Part shown: positions 11,550 through 23,550 of the stretch, one piece after another
Numbering within the stretch: position 1 is the stretch's first letter
How the letters are laid out: every line of letters begins with the position of its first letter
Origin: Chrysemys picta bellii
Lineage: Eukaryota; Chordata; Testudines; Emydidae
Direction: 5' to 3'
Length of the DNA: 64,000 bases
Assembly (NCBI RefSeq): GCF_011386835.1
Contig: NC_088809.1
Location: 19,745,567 to 19,809,566, forward strand
Position numbers and translations under genes: made by a program
The notes under the pieces: generated by a model
Databases searched by the model: none
Told to the model about the DNA's origin: nothing
The model's input: only the letters and a program-made list of their open reading frames with translations

Positions 11550-11858
11550 CATCAAATAACCCCAATTACAACAGGGAAACTGAGGCACAGAGGCCAGACC
11601 CTTCAGAAGGGGCTCAGCACCTACAAGTGTGGTCAGATGGTCAAAAGAGCTCAACACCCAGTCCGCAGGGCCTACTTTCTGCCTGGCTCCTGGGTACACT
11701 TGAAAATCTGGCCCTTAGGAGCCTACAGCAAAGGGGAGCTCTTTGCCAAATCTGATCTAGACAGGGAAGTGATTTACCCAAGTCACACAGCTGGGAAGAA
11801 AATCTAAGTCTGCAGACATCTAGTCCTAGACCCTAACCACTGCACTCCACTGTCTCCC
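11550..11858 (-). mobile_element. MIR-like SINE, interrupted
   Basis: Core halves GGGAAACTGAGGCACAGAGG (about 11574) and AAGTGATTTACCCAAGTCAC (about 11767) belong to one SINE separated by about 160 bp of foreign sequence. The head complement ends CTAACCACTGCACTCCACTG. Confidence 0.65.
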
Positions 11859-12865
11859 ATTGTACCAACTGGGATATGTTGGCACTAAGAACCAAAATTG
11901 CTTTCTGCAGAGTGCTTCAGATCTCACCTTTGCTGGCTGGCAGTTTATAAATTACAAATATCTTGGAGACAAATCTAGTGAAGTCTTTAAGATCTTGTTA
12001 AATTAAATCCCGACCCCAGATTAGGCCCAATAAAGAATTGACAGTGACTGAACGGCCTCCCCAGGCAATGGCATGTCTTGAGCTCTCTGCCCATTCATTT
12101 CTCCAACTCTGATGTTCCTCTTTCTATTTAAGGAACTTCTCTGTCAGAGATGAAAAAGGAAAGCCTTCCTGCTCCAAAACGCTGCTGCCCATGGAAGCCT
12201 TAGGGTGGATCGTCCCAGAATTACAGCTGCGCCATGATTCAGATGATCACAAGCCAGCAGCCGCGCGCTTTTCTGGAGCTGGTAATGAGAGATCAAGAGG
12301 GTGATAACCTCTCAGGGCCCAAACTTCAAGGGCACGGCCCCCACAGCCAGCCCAGATTTTAAACAGCTCCCATTGCAACATGGGGGTGGAATTTCCCCAC
12401 AGCTCAGCACTAGGGCCGGGTGAAATTTTTCTGTTCAAACTGTTTCTTGATTTTAAAAAAGGGTTTGGGTTTAAAGTGTTCCTGGCCCACATGTCAGCCT
12501 CTGGCCAGCTGGCAGCCTGTTCCTAATGTCTCCTTTGAGGCTGTTCGATAGCACACGGCAGAAGAAGTCACTGGCCGTGGAAGTAGCCAACGACTGGGCT
12601 GCATGAGACATGTAGCGCTACGTGCGAGCTGGCAGAGTATAGAGCACCAGCCAGGCAGGCCTCCTCAGCAGCGACTGTCCGCACCCCTGCTGCTGTCAGA
12701 CCGGCGATCTCCATCCAGGCTAGTGCCGACGGCCCGGCCAGAAGCAAGCCTAACGCGACGGGGTCTGGTACCTGCCGGGAGCGCTTGCATGGGGCCATGA
12801 GGTGCGTTACGGCTGTACCACAGGGTGGGTCCAACAGCCCATTTCTCCAATGCAGACAGGCTTAG

Positions 12866-12997
12866 AGCAGAGCTTCTCAACCTGCTCCTGTCTGGGGCCC
12901 TCCTCCCATCTGGCCAGGATCTGGTGGTGGCCTTCTAGCAGTCGTGACTTGCATACCTCTCCTTAAGGTCACAATCCCCATGGTGAGAACTCCTGCC
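12866..12997. mobile_element. Short hAT-like MITE (CAGAGCTTCTCAACC termini)
   Basis: Termini AGAGCTTCTCAACC and GGTGAGAACTCCTG are imperfect inverted repeats of the common CAGTGGTTCTCAACC type. Flanking GCTTAGAG and CCTTAGAC are similar. Confidence 0.55.
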
Positions 12998-15124
12998 TTA
13001 GACAGGTGCATGTAGATACTCAATACAGAACTAGTCCCTGCGTCGCTGCATTCTACGGGAGCTTTGCCATTGAGCGCAATGGGAGCAGGACGGAGCCTTC
13101 CACGTGAAGGCAACTCTGGCCTAGTCACCTCCTTATAACCCTCTGCAAAAGCTCCGGGCACCATACCCAGCCGCAACAGTTTCCTACCCTTTCCTCCCGC
13201 GGTCAAATGGAGAACCAGTTGGGGAACTCGACCGAAACCTCAATAGCTCTGCTAAACGATGGATCTGAATTTGCAGAACTCTTCCGAGAGCCTTGCAAGG
13301 TGTGGGACCAAACAAAGGAAATCAGGCCCTGGCCGGCTCCCTGCCAGAGCGCTCAAACACCAGATGCGGGAACTGCAAGGACAACTATGAAGATTTATCC
13401 CGTGTGCCATGGCCTTGGTCTAATAGGCTGCCTTGTTGGAAGGAGAAGATACAGCGATTAACTGGGAATCTAAACACTGATTTGGCCTCTGACCTTTCCC
13501 TCCGCAGTTTGGTGAGTCCTGATCTTGGCGGCTCTTCCCATTATAAGGGGGGAGGACCCCCAAAACAAAGGAATTATTCCTAGCAAAACCCAGCCTGATT
13601 GCTAAATGGAGCTGAATTGTTACATGCTGGGGAGATGCCAGGAAACTGAGCATAGCAGCATGATATGCCAAGGCTGGGAGGTGGAAGAAAACCGGAAAGA
13701 GTCGAGTACCGTCTTAGCAATCAAGTGGGAGAGCGGTTTCTCTGGCTGTATGCGAGAGAAGAATTTGTCCTGTGTGGAGCAAATCCCGCAGCCTTCACTC
13801 AGGGAGAACTCCTATTCACTTCAGTGGGAGCAGCTCCGACCCTGGGTCCTTGGCTCTCTGGTCTGGCTGGATGGGATACACAGCTAAACTCCCCCTCTCA
13901 GATCCAGGCCGTTCCAATGTCCCTTGAAGGGACAGAGAGCTGGTCGGGTGGATTTAATGGGCGTTGGATTTGGACCTTTATATTGCAGCCAATCCAGCCT
14001 TGCTCTCCCGCTGTTGATTCTGCAGCGGGCAGTTCACATACCTGGATTCCAGAGCGGTAGGGTATTTAGACACTGGCTCCAGAGTGCTGTACCGCTGCTG
14101 CCCTCCACTCCAGCAGCGGGCTAGCTATTCCCGTCCCCTGCCCCACCCACGCCCTCTGTCCCCTGCCGTCCCCCCTCCAGCACCCCAACATCCCCGGCTA
14201 GACACAGACAGATACTGCAGTGCCGAGCGGATTATAGATTCATTCCAGCTCTGCACGTGCAGCGTTCCTATATCTGCTACGGCTTCCGTCTATGGAGCAG
14301 CTGCAAACACCGCAGGGGCACAGAAAGCAACAGACAGTGAGATCCTGCTTTTGTTTTGACGTGTGGCAGGGCTCAGATGCAGGGCTCTGCGCCCGGCCTC
14401 CCTCTTGCTGCCACATTTTGGCTCCCTGCGCGCATCTCCTTGGTCAGAGCTATTTAGTTCCCTGACCAAAAAACAAAAACCACCAGGCTGTGTTCCCCTC
14501 GGCACCACAGGTGTCCTTATTCTGCCTCATACATCAGCCAAACTGCCAGCTGCTCTTAGATCCCACGGCTTTATTGGTGGCAGCGGTGGGGCTGAGCTGA
14601 AGGAACGCAGCTTGGAATTGTTCCTCCCACCCCCCGTCGCTAGCTTGAACCTGCACTGCAGACGCTCAGCCAAGGGAAAACATCTCGCTACAGCTTGCAA
14701 AGGCAGCAGATTTTAGATGAAAGTCACAGAAGGAGAATGATGCCAGGATGGTTCAGTTACCAGGGATCCTTCTACCCCGACACACCCCCTCCATGCACTT
14801 GAGTGTCAAGTTTTCCTTGGCATTTGGAGTGGGGGCTGAAGGAGGGGGAACAACAACCCCTCAGGTTTGTTTCAGCAACACTAATGGGTGTGGGGGGGAC
14901 AGGCAGAGTTGTAGGAGAGAGATCTTTATTGGGCATGCTGAGGCTGGAGAGTTTGTAGAGATGCCTGGCCCCCACTTGGGTCCCTGAGCCCCTGGTGACA
15001 CAGAACTAGGTCCTCCGGAAACATGGCCCTCTTTGGGCCAGCTCAGGGGAGATGCTGCTTTCTGAGCATCATCTGAGATGCTGCTGAGCCTGCATTTTAA
15101 GTGGGCAAGACAAGCCCAGGTTGG

Positions 15125-15600
15125 GAGGGGAAACCGAGGCACGGAGAGGGGAAGTGACTTGCCCAAGGCCACTTAATGGATCAGTGGCAGAGCTCAGATC
15201 AGGGCCCAGCTCTCCTGATTCCCAGTCCTGTGCCCCATCCACTAGATCCATGCCACCTCCCACACATGTATTGGGTTTGATCCCTTCTTGTTCCACTCAT
15301 TCAGGTCACATTATGGAAGGGGACCTATACGGTCTGAAAAAACCCTTCTGGTATTAGGAAGGTAGCTCCTGGAGGCTCCAGCTAGATGGGGGCCCATTGC
15401 ACTAGTAAGAGACAGTCCCCTCACTCCAAACAGACAGAGGATGGAGTATTATCCCCCATTATACAGACAGGGAACTGAGGCCCAGAGAGATTAAGTGACT
15501 CATCCAAGGTCCCCCAGGGAGTCTGGCAGAGGCAGGAACTGAACCGAGATCTCCCAAGACCCAGTCTGTTGCCTTATCTAGAAGCCCATCCCCTAAACTA
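15125..15600 (-). mobile_element. Two MIR-like SINE fragments
   Basis: The copy at 15125-15250 has GAAGTGACTTGCCCAAGGCC and CCATCCACTAGATCCATGCC. The copy at 15450-15600 has GGGAACTGAGGCCCAGAGAG and AAGTGACTCATCCAAGGTCC. Both are in the same orientation, about 200 bp apart. Confidence 0.75.
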
Positions 15601-16582
15601 TGGGAAGTGCTCCAGAGCTAATGTCTGCACCCAATGCTTTCCGAGATGGCAGCTGAGTTCTCTCTAGCAGTAGCAGGATTGGCTGCTTTAAATGCTACAT
15701 TTACGATACCCTCCCCCCACCTCAGAGATTGTACCCTGGACCTGTAGCCCCACAAGTACCAACTCCCTTGAGCCAAGGGAACTACCTCATTGGCTGTGAG
15801 TAAGTGGAACCAGCCACTAGGGGGCACTGCACTCCCACCGCCTACCCAATGGTTACACCCATAGATGAGCGAATCTGATTTTTCCCTTTCACTAAAAATA
15901 CACCCAGGATCAGCCCCCTCCCCCATGCCAGCACAGAAGATGGCCTGGTCCCCACTGAATCCCTCTCACATATCATGTCCCCCTGCATATCTGGGTTGGT
16001 GGGGGGCTCCCCAGCACCCCTCGCCACAGGCTCTTTTATGCACAATGTAGGCTCCAGCAATAAAACCCAGACACCTAATCTGAGCTCTCAGGCATCTCTC
16101 TTGCCTCTCTGCACCAAGCCTTCAGCCACTTGGAATTGCTCACTGCCTCCCCGAATGGGGTTGTAGTTGATATTCTGTGCATGTCACTGGTAATACCTTT
16201 GTCTGATCTTTTGAAGACATTTTGCTGCAGTAAATGGAACTTGGGAAGTTTTTTTTTTTTTGGTGGATTGAATGGTGCACTGGAGAGAGGTGATGGATTG
16301 ATGGCTCTGGTACCTAGAGTCACCTCTGTGCCTGTAGAACAGGACAGCAGCAGGACCAGCCAACCAGGTCCCCCAGGATGGGCTTCCACCCTGATCACTC
16401 CAGACTGTACAGCTCCAGAGGTTACCTGGGTATTTCTCTAGAGGATTCAGAGCCTACCCCTCACCAGGAACAGCGCTAGGTCCACTTGGGCCCAGTGCAA
16501 AGCCCATGAGAGCCTATGGGAGACTTTTCCAACAACTGGACTGAGACCCACCAATGCATGTCGTCAGAAGTAACAACGCTCA

Positions 16583-16735
16583 GGTCTTGTCTACAGGGGA
16601 CAGTGGCACACCTCCTGCTCTAAATGCAGCTAATTAAAGGGATGCAGACCCTTAGGTGAATGCTCTTAGGCCAGTTTAAGAGCGGCTCATTGCAGTTTAG
16701 CAAATCTGTTCCCAGGCAACTCAAGCTAAATTGGG
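16583..16735. mobile_element. Decayed DNA-transposon fragment
   Basis: The left end AGGTCTTGTCTACAGGGG is typical of the GTCTACA group. The right end is unclear. Confidence 0.4.
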
Positions 16736-16997
16736 GGTGGGGGGGAGGGGAAGGCTTGGCATCTCCAAAACTACCCCCAGAGTGTCACGGGTGGCTGTAA
16801 CGCCAAGGATTACCTGCCATGGAGGTGTCTCCAGCTCACTACCGCCATTACAGTCCAACCAGCTCATTTGGCTGTGGAAAGGAGCCTGGGTTCCCAGTCC
16901 AAATGGGAAAAGTATATGCATCATTTATTTACAGGCCTTTCTACGGCCCTCATCGCCTCACAACTGTTAACGAATTAGACCTTCCCAACGCTCCTGT

Positions 16998-17215
16998 AGG
17001 CAGGGCCGGCTCCAGCTTTTTTGCCGCTGCAAGTGATGAAGCAGGGTGGGGGGAAAAAATTATATTATATAAATAAAGCCGATCGGTGGCACTTTGGCGG
17101 CAGCTCAAAGAGGAAGAGGGGGACTGAGGGACCCTCTGCCAAATTGCAGCCGAAGACCCGGACGTGCTGCCACTTTCCATTGGCTGCCCCAAGCACCTGC
17201 TTCCTTCGCTGGAGG
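16998..17215. mobile_element. Decayed copy of the CAGGGCCGGCTCC MITE
   Basis: It begins GCAGGGCCGGCTCCAGC and contains the family words GCCGAAGACCCGGACGTGC and TGGCTGCCCCAAGCACC. Its far end is lost, or was displaced by the hAT-like insertion that starts at 17224. Confidence 0.6.
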
Positions 17216-17223
17216 CCAGTATC

Positions 17224-18567
17224 TAGGGTTACCATATTTCGAGCCTCCAAAAGGAGGACACTCCACCGGACCCCGGCCCCACCCCCAGCCCCGCCCACAC
17301 CCACGCCCCAACTCCGCCCCTTCCCCAAAGTCCCCGCCCCAACTCCGCCCCCTCCCCTGCTTCCCGCGAACATTTGATTCGCGGGAAGCCTGAAGCAGGT
17401 AAGGGGGGGTGTGGGGGGAGGAGGAGCGGCCCAGGCTGCCCCACCCCGCGTTTCCAGCCTGGGCCGGCCCCCGGCCGAGCACCCCCTGGCCCCGCCGGCC
17501 CCCGGACCCCCAGCCGAGCATCCCCCAGCCCCGCCGGCCCCCCGGCCCGCTCAGCACCCCGGCCCCCCAGCCCGCTCAGCACCCCCTGGCCCCCCTGGCC
17601 CGCTCAGCACCCCCCAGCCCCGCTGGCCCCCCGGCCCGTTCAGCACCCCCCGGACCCCCAGCCGAGCACCCCCTGGCCCCGCCGGCTCTCGGCGCTCCCG
17701 GTCCCCGGCAGCGCCGGCCGGCGCTCGGCCCCGCCGGCCCCCCAGCAGCGCCGGCGCTCGGTGCTCCCGGTCCCCGGCAGCGCCGGCACTCTGCCCCGCC
17801 GGCCCCGGTCCCCCGGCAGCGCCGGCCGGCGCTCTGCCCCGCCGGCCCCCGGCAGCGCCGGCGCTCGGTGCCCCCGGCTCCCCGGCAGCGCCGGCACTCT
17901 GCCCCGCCGGCCCCCGGTCTCCCGGCAGCGCTGGCCAGCGCTCGGTGCCCCCGGCTCCCCAAAAGCGCCGGCACTCTGCCCCGCCGGCCCCCGGTCCCCC
18001 GGCAGCGCTGGCCGGCGCTCTGCCCCACCGGCCCCCCAGCAGCGCCGGCGCTCGGTGCTCCCGGTCCCCGGCAGCGCCGGCACTCTGCCCCGCTGGCCCC
18101 GGTCCCCCGGCAGTGCTGGCCGGCGCTCTGCCCCGCCGGCCCCCGGCAGCGCCGTGCTCGGTGCCCCCGGCTCCCCGGCAGCGCTGGCACTCTGCCCCGC
18201 CAGCCCCCGGCAGCGCCGGCGCTCGGCCCCGCCAGCGCTGGGCGCCCCCGGCAGCGCCGGCACTCTGCCCCGCCGGCCCCCGGTCTCCCGGCAGCGCTGG
18301 CCGGCGCTCGGTGCCCCCGGCTCCCCAAAAGCGCCGGCCGGCGCTCGGTGCCCCCGGCTCCCCGGCAGCGCCGGCACTCTGCCCCGCCAGCCCCCGGCAG
18401 TGCCGGCGCTCGGCCCCGCTGGCGCTGGGCGCCTCCGGCCCAGCACCGCCGCCGCATGTCCTGATCTTCCCGGACATGTCCGGCTTTTTGGGATTTCCCC
18501 CCGGACGGGGATTTGGAGCCCAAAAAGCCAGACATGTCCGGGTAAATCCGGACGTATGGTAACCCTA
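17224..18567. mobile_element. hAT-like transposon carrying a GC-rich minisatellite
   Basis: This 1,344-bp element begins TAGGGTTACCATAT and ends ATGGTAACCCTA, a matching terminal inverted repeat. It is flanked by a perfect 8-bp duplication CCAGTATC (17216-17223 and 18568-18575). A subterminal 24-bp inverted repeat (18469-18492 and 18519-18542, one mismatch) contains GGACATGTCC. The interior is almost entirely a tandem array. Overlapping long frames through it on both strands, rich in Pro, Ala, Gly and Arg, are repeat translations and not genes. Confidence 0.85.
17440..18440. repeat. GC-rich higher-order minisatellite
   Basis: Short units built from GGCAGCGCCGGC, CTCTGCCCCGCCGGC and GCTCGGTGCCCCCGGC alternate for about 1 kb. 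A landmark (CAGCAGCGCCGGCGCTCGG) recurs at 17743 and 18037, giving a higher-order period of about 294 bp. CpG density is extreme. The left part (17440-17690) is a related CCCCGGCCCGCTCAGCACC array. Confidence 0.85.
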
Positions 18568-18584
18568 CCAGTATCACACATACT

Positions 18585-18690
18585 CCATTTTACAAATGGG
18601 GAAACGGAGGCATGGAGCAAGCATGTGAGCTTGTGCAAGTTGCTTTCTGAGCTGGCAGATGGGCAGGCAATAGAACCCATAATTCATGTC
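18585..18690 (-). mobile_element. MIR-like SINE fragment
   Basis: CATTTTACAAATGGGGAAAC, GGAGGCATGGAGCAAG and CAATAGAACCCATAATTC form a degraded MIR-like core directly right of the 1.34-kb transposon. Confidence 0.55.
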
Positions 18691-19469
18691 CAGTTCCTTA
18701 AGCCCCCCATCAGGGCCATTCTCCAGCGACAGGCCAGAGAGAGCTCCACTCTCATCCCTAGAGGTGGGCAATCCATGGGATACTCACACTGCTGGCACCC
18801 CTGTTCTGTGCCTAGCCAGGCCTCACGCTCCAGGGCTGGCATTCCCCAGCCTTTGCCCAGCAGTAATTCACAGAGGCAGGAGGAGGAGTAAGGGGCAGGG
18901 GGGTGAGTCCCAGCCGTGGCCACATGACCACTCTTATGCACAGCAAGAGAAGTGCTGGGGACCAGTTTCCATATAAATGAAGTGGGAAGAGGCTGGACTG
19001 CCCGTTTGCCCCTGCCCCCACGCTAGGGGGTCTTCAACCCATGAGCATGACTATAAAGAGCTCAATGCCCATCAAAAATGGATGCAATAGAAAGATGAAC
19101 CTACGGGGCAGCGGCGGGCGTCAGGGGAGGGACAGGTTATGCCACGAGAAAGAGAAGCCAAGACGAATGGAGAGAGGCCTAAAACCTGCTAGGAAGCTAC
19201 AAGGCGGCGGGGGGGGGGGGGGGGGGGGATTAATAATCCACACCCAGTGCACTCTCTGGGAGTCTATTTATCAGTGTCCATTGCAGCAAGAGCCCCGCGG
19301 CATTGGAGGAGTGGGCTGCAGCGCTACAAACCAAGGTCGCAAGGCCAGGAAGGGGACCTCTTGGAAAGGGAATCACTGCAGTGGTCAGGTAGTGTTGTAC
19401 GGAAGAGACGCAAGCTGAGGGAGAGCAAAAGGCCTTCTTCAGCCCAGCCTGCCTCCGGACCAACAGATC

Positions 19470-19653
19470 GGGGGGAGGGATAGCTCAGTGGTTTGAGCAT
19501 TAGCCTGCTAAACCCAGGGTTGTGAGTTCAATCCTTGAGGGGGCTACTTAGGGATCTGGGGCAAAAATCTGTCTGGGGATTAGTCTTGCATTGAGCAGGG
19601 GGTTGCACTAGATGACCTCCTAAGGTCCCTTCCAGCCCTGATATTCTATGATC
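19470..19653 (+). mobile_element. tRNA-derived SINE of turtle type
   Basis: The tRNA-like head (GGGAGGGATAGCTCAGTGG) has an A box near 19481 and a B box GTGAGTTCAATCC near 19522-19534. It is followed by the GGGGGCTACTTAGGGATCTG linker and a CR1-like tail ending TGATATTCTATGAT. It is in opposite orientation to the copy at 208-381. Confidence 0.92.
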
Positions 19654-21189
19654 ATCTAGTGACTGACTGGCCACTAACCCACCAGCCGCACATCAAGCCC
19701 AGCATGTCCCAGCCCTCAGGAGCTGGAACTGCTGTGCACCACAGGCAGGGAACAGGAGGGACTGCGGCTCACCAGTGTCAGAGGCAGGGAACTGATTAAG
19801 AGTACCAGACCATCTCAGCAAGTGATCAAACCCACACGCTGCAGAGGAAGGGGAGAATCCTCCACTGTCCCTTGAGGGAAAAATTCCTTCCTACCCCCAC
19901 ACATGGTGATGGGTTAGACCCAGAGCATCTGAGCAAGAACCAGCCAGACCGAATTCTCAGTACCCCTCAGAGCACTGGCTCACCTGGTCTGGGAGTGGCC
20001 AGCCCCCACGCTAGGGCCAGCCTGCCTATTCTGTGCCATGGGTGAGGGGTTTAGGTGCCAACAGAAACATCTGGTAATGGAAGCCGGCTGAGCCAGGGGA
20101 GGGACGTGCTCCTACCTGCTGGACGTAGAAGCATGAGAAAGAGACAAGCTGAAGTGCTCATGGAGGGCAGTTGAGCCCTGGACAGGTAGTCCAGGGCACC
20201 AGCCACCAGCGGTTGGGACAGCGGTGGGATTTGCCGTGGTGCTAGAGACAGGTGGATGCCGGCTGGGAATAAACAGAGCCTCCCACGCTGAGGGAGCACA
20301 GAAGGGTAAAGGGGAGACCTGACCCTACCCGAGCAGAAGGCTGGGGGGCTAATCAGATTGCCTCCTCGCACTGAACAGATGCTAGAGACTGATCCAGGTG
20401 GTGCCACGCCCCTGTCAGATTTGCCATGATGACAGTGATCTGAATGGATGCTGCTCTATACCCCGACTGCACCTGCTGCGTGTAAGAAACCAGAGCAGCT
20501 CCCAGTCCCAGCAGGGTCCTGTCTAGTCACAAGGCCCCAGTGAGGGCACCACCGGCTGATTCAAAGGACCCTGCTGCCTCCAGAGGGGGGATAGACAACG
20601 CCATTGGTGCTTCTGGGTTAGATGTGCCCAGGGAGCAGACAGATGGTTCACTGGGCATACGGGTCACCGTCGCATCTGTCAGAAGCCACGTACCTGCCTA
20701 TCCCACGAGCCCGACGGGGGATGTTTCTGTGGTAGCATGCTGAAAAATTGGATGCAAACCCCCACTGGAAGGAGCGCTTGGGAGACAGAAGCCAAAGCGA
20801 AGGGCTCTGGGCACTGACTGGACCGAGAAGGGGAGCACAGCAAAGGGGGCCCCTAGGAAGACGTCGATTTAGATGGGGAGAATAAAGGGCTAAATTCTTG
20901 AGCGGTCAAAGGGCCTAATTCCCCTCTGTTACTCCAGCTTCTAGTAAATCAATGGCGTACAATGGATGAGGGGAAGCCCACCCACAAAGTAGCTCATCTC
21001 TGGCACACTCCATCACTGTAGTATCCTGCTTAGCAACAAAGGGCATAATTAGACTCCTATGTGACCCTGACGCGCAGAAACACCTTGGCCAGAGAAGAGG
21101 CTTTAGCCTGGTGCGAGGGAGGAGTGGGGTGAAAGGGAGCTAGAGAACAGATGGATCAGGCACCACTTCCTGTTGTAGCTGTACTGCGA

Positions 21190-22450
21190 TAGCCTAACCC
21201 ACTGGGGAGTGTGTCACGGGTCCCACCCGCTGCCCAAGCCAGCCCCGAGTCTGGTCCAGCCCCAGCCGCAGAGCCGTGACTCTCTAGCGCACACTACAGC
21301 AGTGTGTGCTTTTAGCTCTGGAGGTCTCCAGTTCAGTCTGGGCTGGAGAAGTTGGAGCAGCCCCCCAGAGAGCACAGAAGTCTGGGCCCATTGGGTCTCT
21401 GGCTGCACAGACACAGAAGAACCAGCCCTTCCCCTGAGCCGCTTAGAAAGGGAGTACAACGGTCCTCGTTTGCCAGCTGGTGACCCCGAGGGAGAGCGCG
21501 TGGCTTACCCAAGTCCCACAGGGAGTCTGGGAGGAGCAGGGAATTAACCCCCACAGCCCCAGGCCGGTGCTTTCATCACCACGCCATCCTCTCTCCCCAC
21601 TTGCAGAAGGGAGGATGCCTGGGCCCCAGGGGAAGCGCCAATGGCTCTGACATTCAACGCTAGACCTGCCAGAGTGCTGGAGAGTGCACCGCAGGGAATG
21701 ATCCCAGGACTGCGGGAGGATCAAGGAGAAGTGTTACTGCTGCTGACACAGACCAGCAGTCTCTTTCCTGAGCCCGGCTGAAGGCTGCCTGGGCACTGAA
21801 GGGCTTTGGTAACAGAAGCCTGTCACAGGGTCCCTGGGCGATGCTCTGGAACTGCTCCCCACAAAGCCAGTCAGGACTTTGGGGTGCCTCCTCTCCCTCA
21901 GAGCAGACCGTCTTCAGGGCAGGAAGCGCACACGGCTTCACCTCCTGGGTCTCTCCTGAGAGCATTCAGCATATGCCCCTCCGTGCGCTTCCCACAGCGA
22001 GTCCGCCCCGGCGGGGTCCTGGGGAAGCCAAAGGGTTCTGCACCCCCCACTTCCCAGCCAGATGTGACTCTCAGCCAGCCAGTAAAACAGAGGTTTATTA
22101 GAGAACAGGAACATGGTCTAAAACAGAGCTTGTAGGTCCAGCGAATGGGACCCCTCCACCGGGTCCATTCTGGGGCCCAGCAAGGCAGACCCCTGTCTGC
22201 CCTCCCTTCCAGTCCCCAGCTAGCTCCAAACTCCCACCCCCGTCCAGCCCCTCCTTCTCTGGGCTTTTTCTCTTTCCCTCGCCAGGAGGTCACCTGATCC
22301 CTTTGTCTCCAACACCTTCAGTTGGCACTTTTGCAGAGGAGGGGCCCAGGCCATCAGTTGCTAGGAGACAGAGTGTCGGGCATTTATGTACCCTGACCCT
22401 TTGCTCTGCAGCAACCATACACCCTTATCCCACCATCTAGATACTTAAGA
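21190..22450 (-). other. Possible LTR-type repeat remnant
   Basis: On the minus strand an AATAAA (22094-22099) follows long GC-rich sequence containing TCTCTAATAAACCTCTGTTT, a layout like an LTR polyadenylation region. Ends and duplication are not visible, and a MIR-like fragment lies at 21445-21595. Family not recognised. Single-copy sequence is the alternative. Confidence 0.3.
21445..21595 (-). mobile_element. MIR-like SINE fragment
   Basis: GTGGCTTACCCAAGTCCCAC, CAGGGAATTAACCCCCACAG and CATCACCACGCCATCCTCTC follow the complement of the MIR-like core and head. Confidence 0.55.
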
Positions 22451-23429
22451 ACTGCATGGGGAAACTGAGGAAAACATTAAGAACAGTCCCACTTAGTCAC
22501 AAAGCCCACGACTGCTCCTGTAGAAAGCCAGGGAGCAGAGCCAGGTCCTAGCCCACGTGCCTCATTACCCACCCAGACTGGGAAGGGAGCATCGGGCATG
22601 GACTCGATGTCACATGTATCACTCCTGTGATCGAGAGAGGCTGCAAAGCCTCTGTTCTTTTCTCACCAGGAGAGGACAGCCTGCCTTTAATCAAAAGCGC
22701 ACGCAGACACATTTGAAGCACGTATGATGGAGCACGGGGATGCTGAGAGCAGGGGCCCCTGCTGTAGCAGAAACCCCCACGCTGGCCTCTTTGCACTTTC
22801 CCACTCCCCCGCCAGGCCTGTTGCCATTAGCACCCGAAAGCCAAGGAGCAGCGCTGGGAGTCACAACTGGCTCATCAAACAAGGGGAGGCGCCAGGTCCA
22901 GTTTGTGACAGGACGTGGGGGGAACACCACATCCAGCTGCAATGAGGATGGAGTCACCCAACCCGGAAGCTGACCCAGACACAGGAGTTCAATTTCTAAA
23001 CAGACTCTTGAATGGGAACCGCAGTGAGCAGCTCCCAGCGCTTGACCCTCGCATCTGAAATGCGGCACCCCTGGCAATACAGGGACCCCGAGCACCCCAC
23101 AGCGGCACTGGGTTAGCATTGACTAATGGCAGGTCTACGCCAGGGCTGTGGTTTGTTAGGATTCCCTCTGAGAACCCTTCAGCCAGTTCTGGGAGAAGAC
23201 TGTATCCACTTCCCTGGAATCCACAAGGCTCGGTTCAAATCCAGCCTTGCTCTCGAGTTTTCTTTGCTGGCGTTTCATAAAGCCACACCTGTGGTCAGGC
23301 TCAGGGGCAGGGTGCCCCACAACTCCAACCTACATGATTATAAATCAGATTCTACACATTCTAAAACAGATGAACAAATGCACATTACAGTCCCTAAGCT
23401 TCTGACTGCCAGATGGGACTGGGTCACCT

Positions 23430-23550
23430 GACGATTGCCCTGTTCATTCCCTCTCTAGCACCTGGCATTGGCCAGTGTCAGAAGACAGGATACTGGGCTA
23501 GATGGACCATTGGTCTGACCCAGTATGGCTGGTCTTGCATGGTATTACAC
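23430..23550 (+). mobile_element. CR1-like LINE, 3' tail
   Basis: A short 3' end of the same subgroup as 43489-44049. It contains CCTCTCTAGCACCTGGCATT, GGATACTGGGCTAGATGGAC and GTCTGACCCAGTATGGC. Confidence 0.8.

Larger units (their letters stand above)
9755..16580. other. Intergenic sequence outside listed repeats
   Basis: Between the listed elements this stretch holds GC-moderate DNA with no recognisable exon. 12000-14720 has several 80-131 codon frames on both strands without conserved motifs. Confidence 0.55.

Noticed and set aside
17374..18891. 505-codon plus-strand frame, with overlapping 300-383 codon frames in other phases and on the minus strand
   Set aside because: All are translations of the GC-rich minisatellite. 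Low complexity in every frame and location inside a transposon indicate no real protein.
19481..19534. A functional tRNA gene
   Set aside because: A- and B-box-like sequences are present, but the body continues into a SINE linker and CR1-like tail. The same unit occurs at 208-381.
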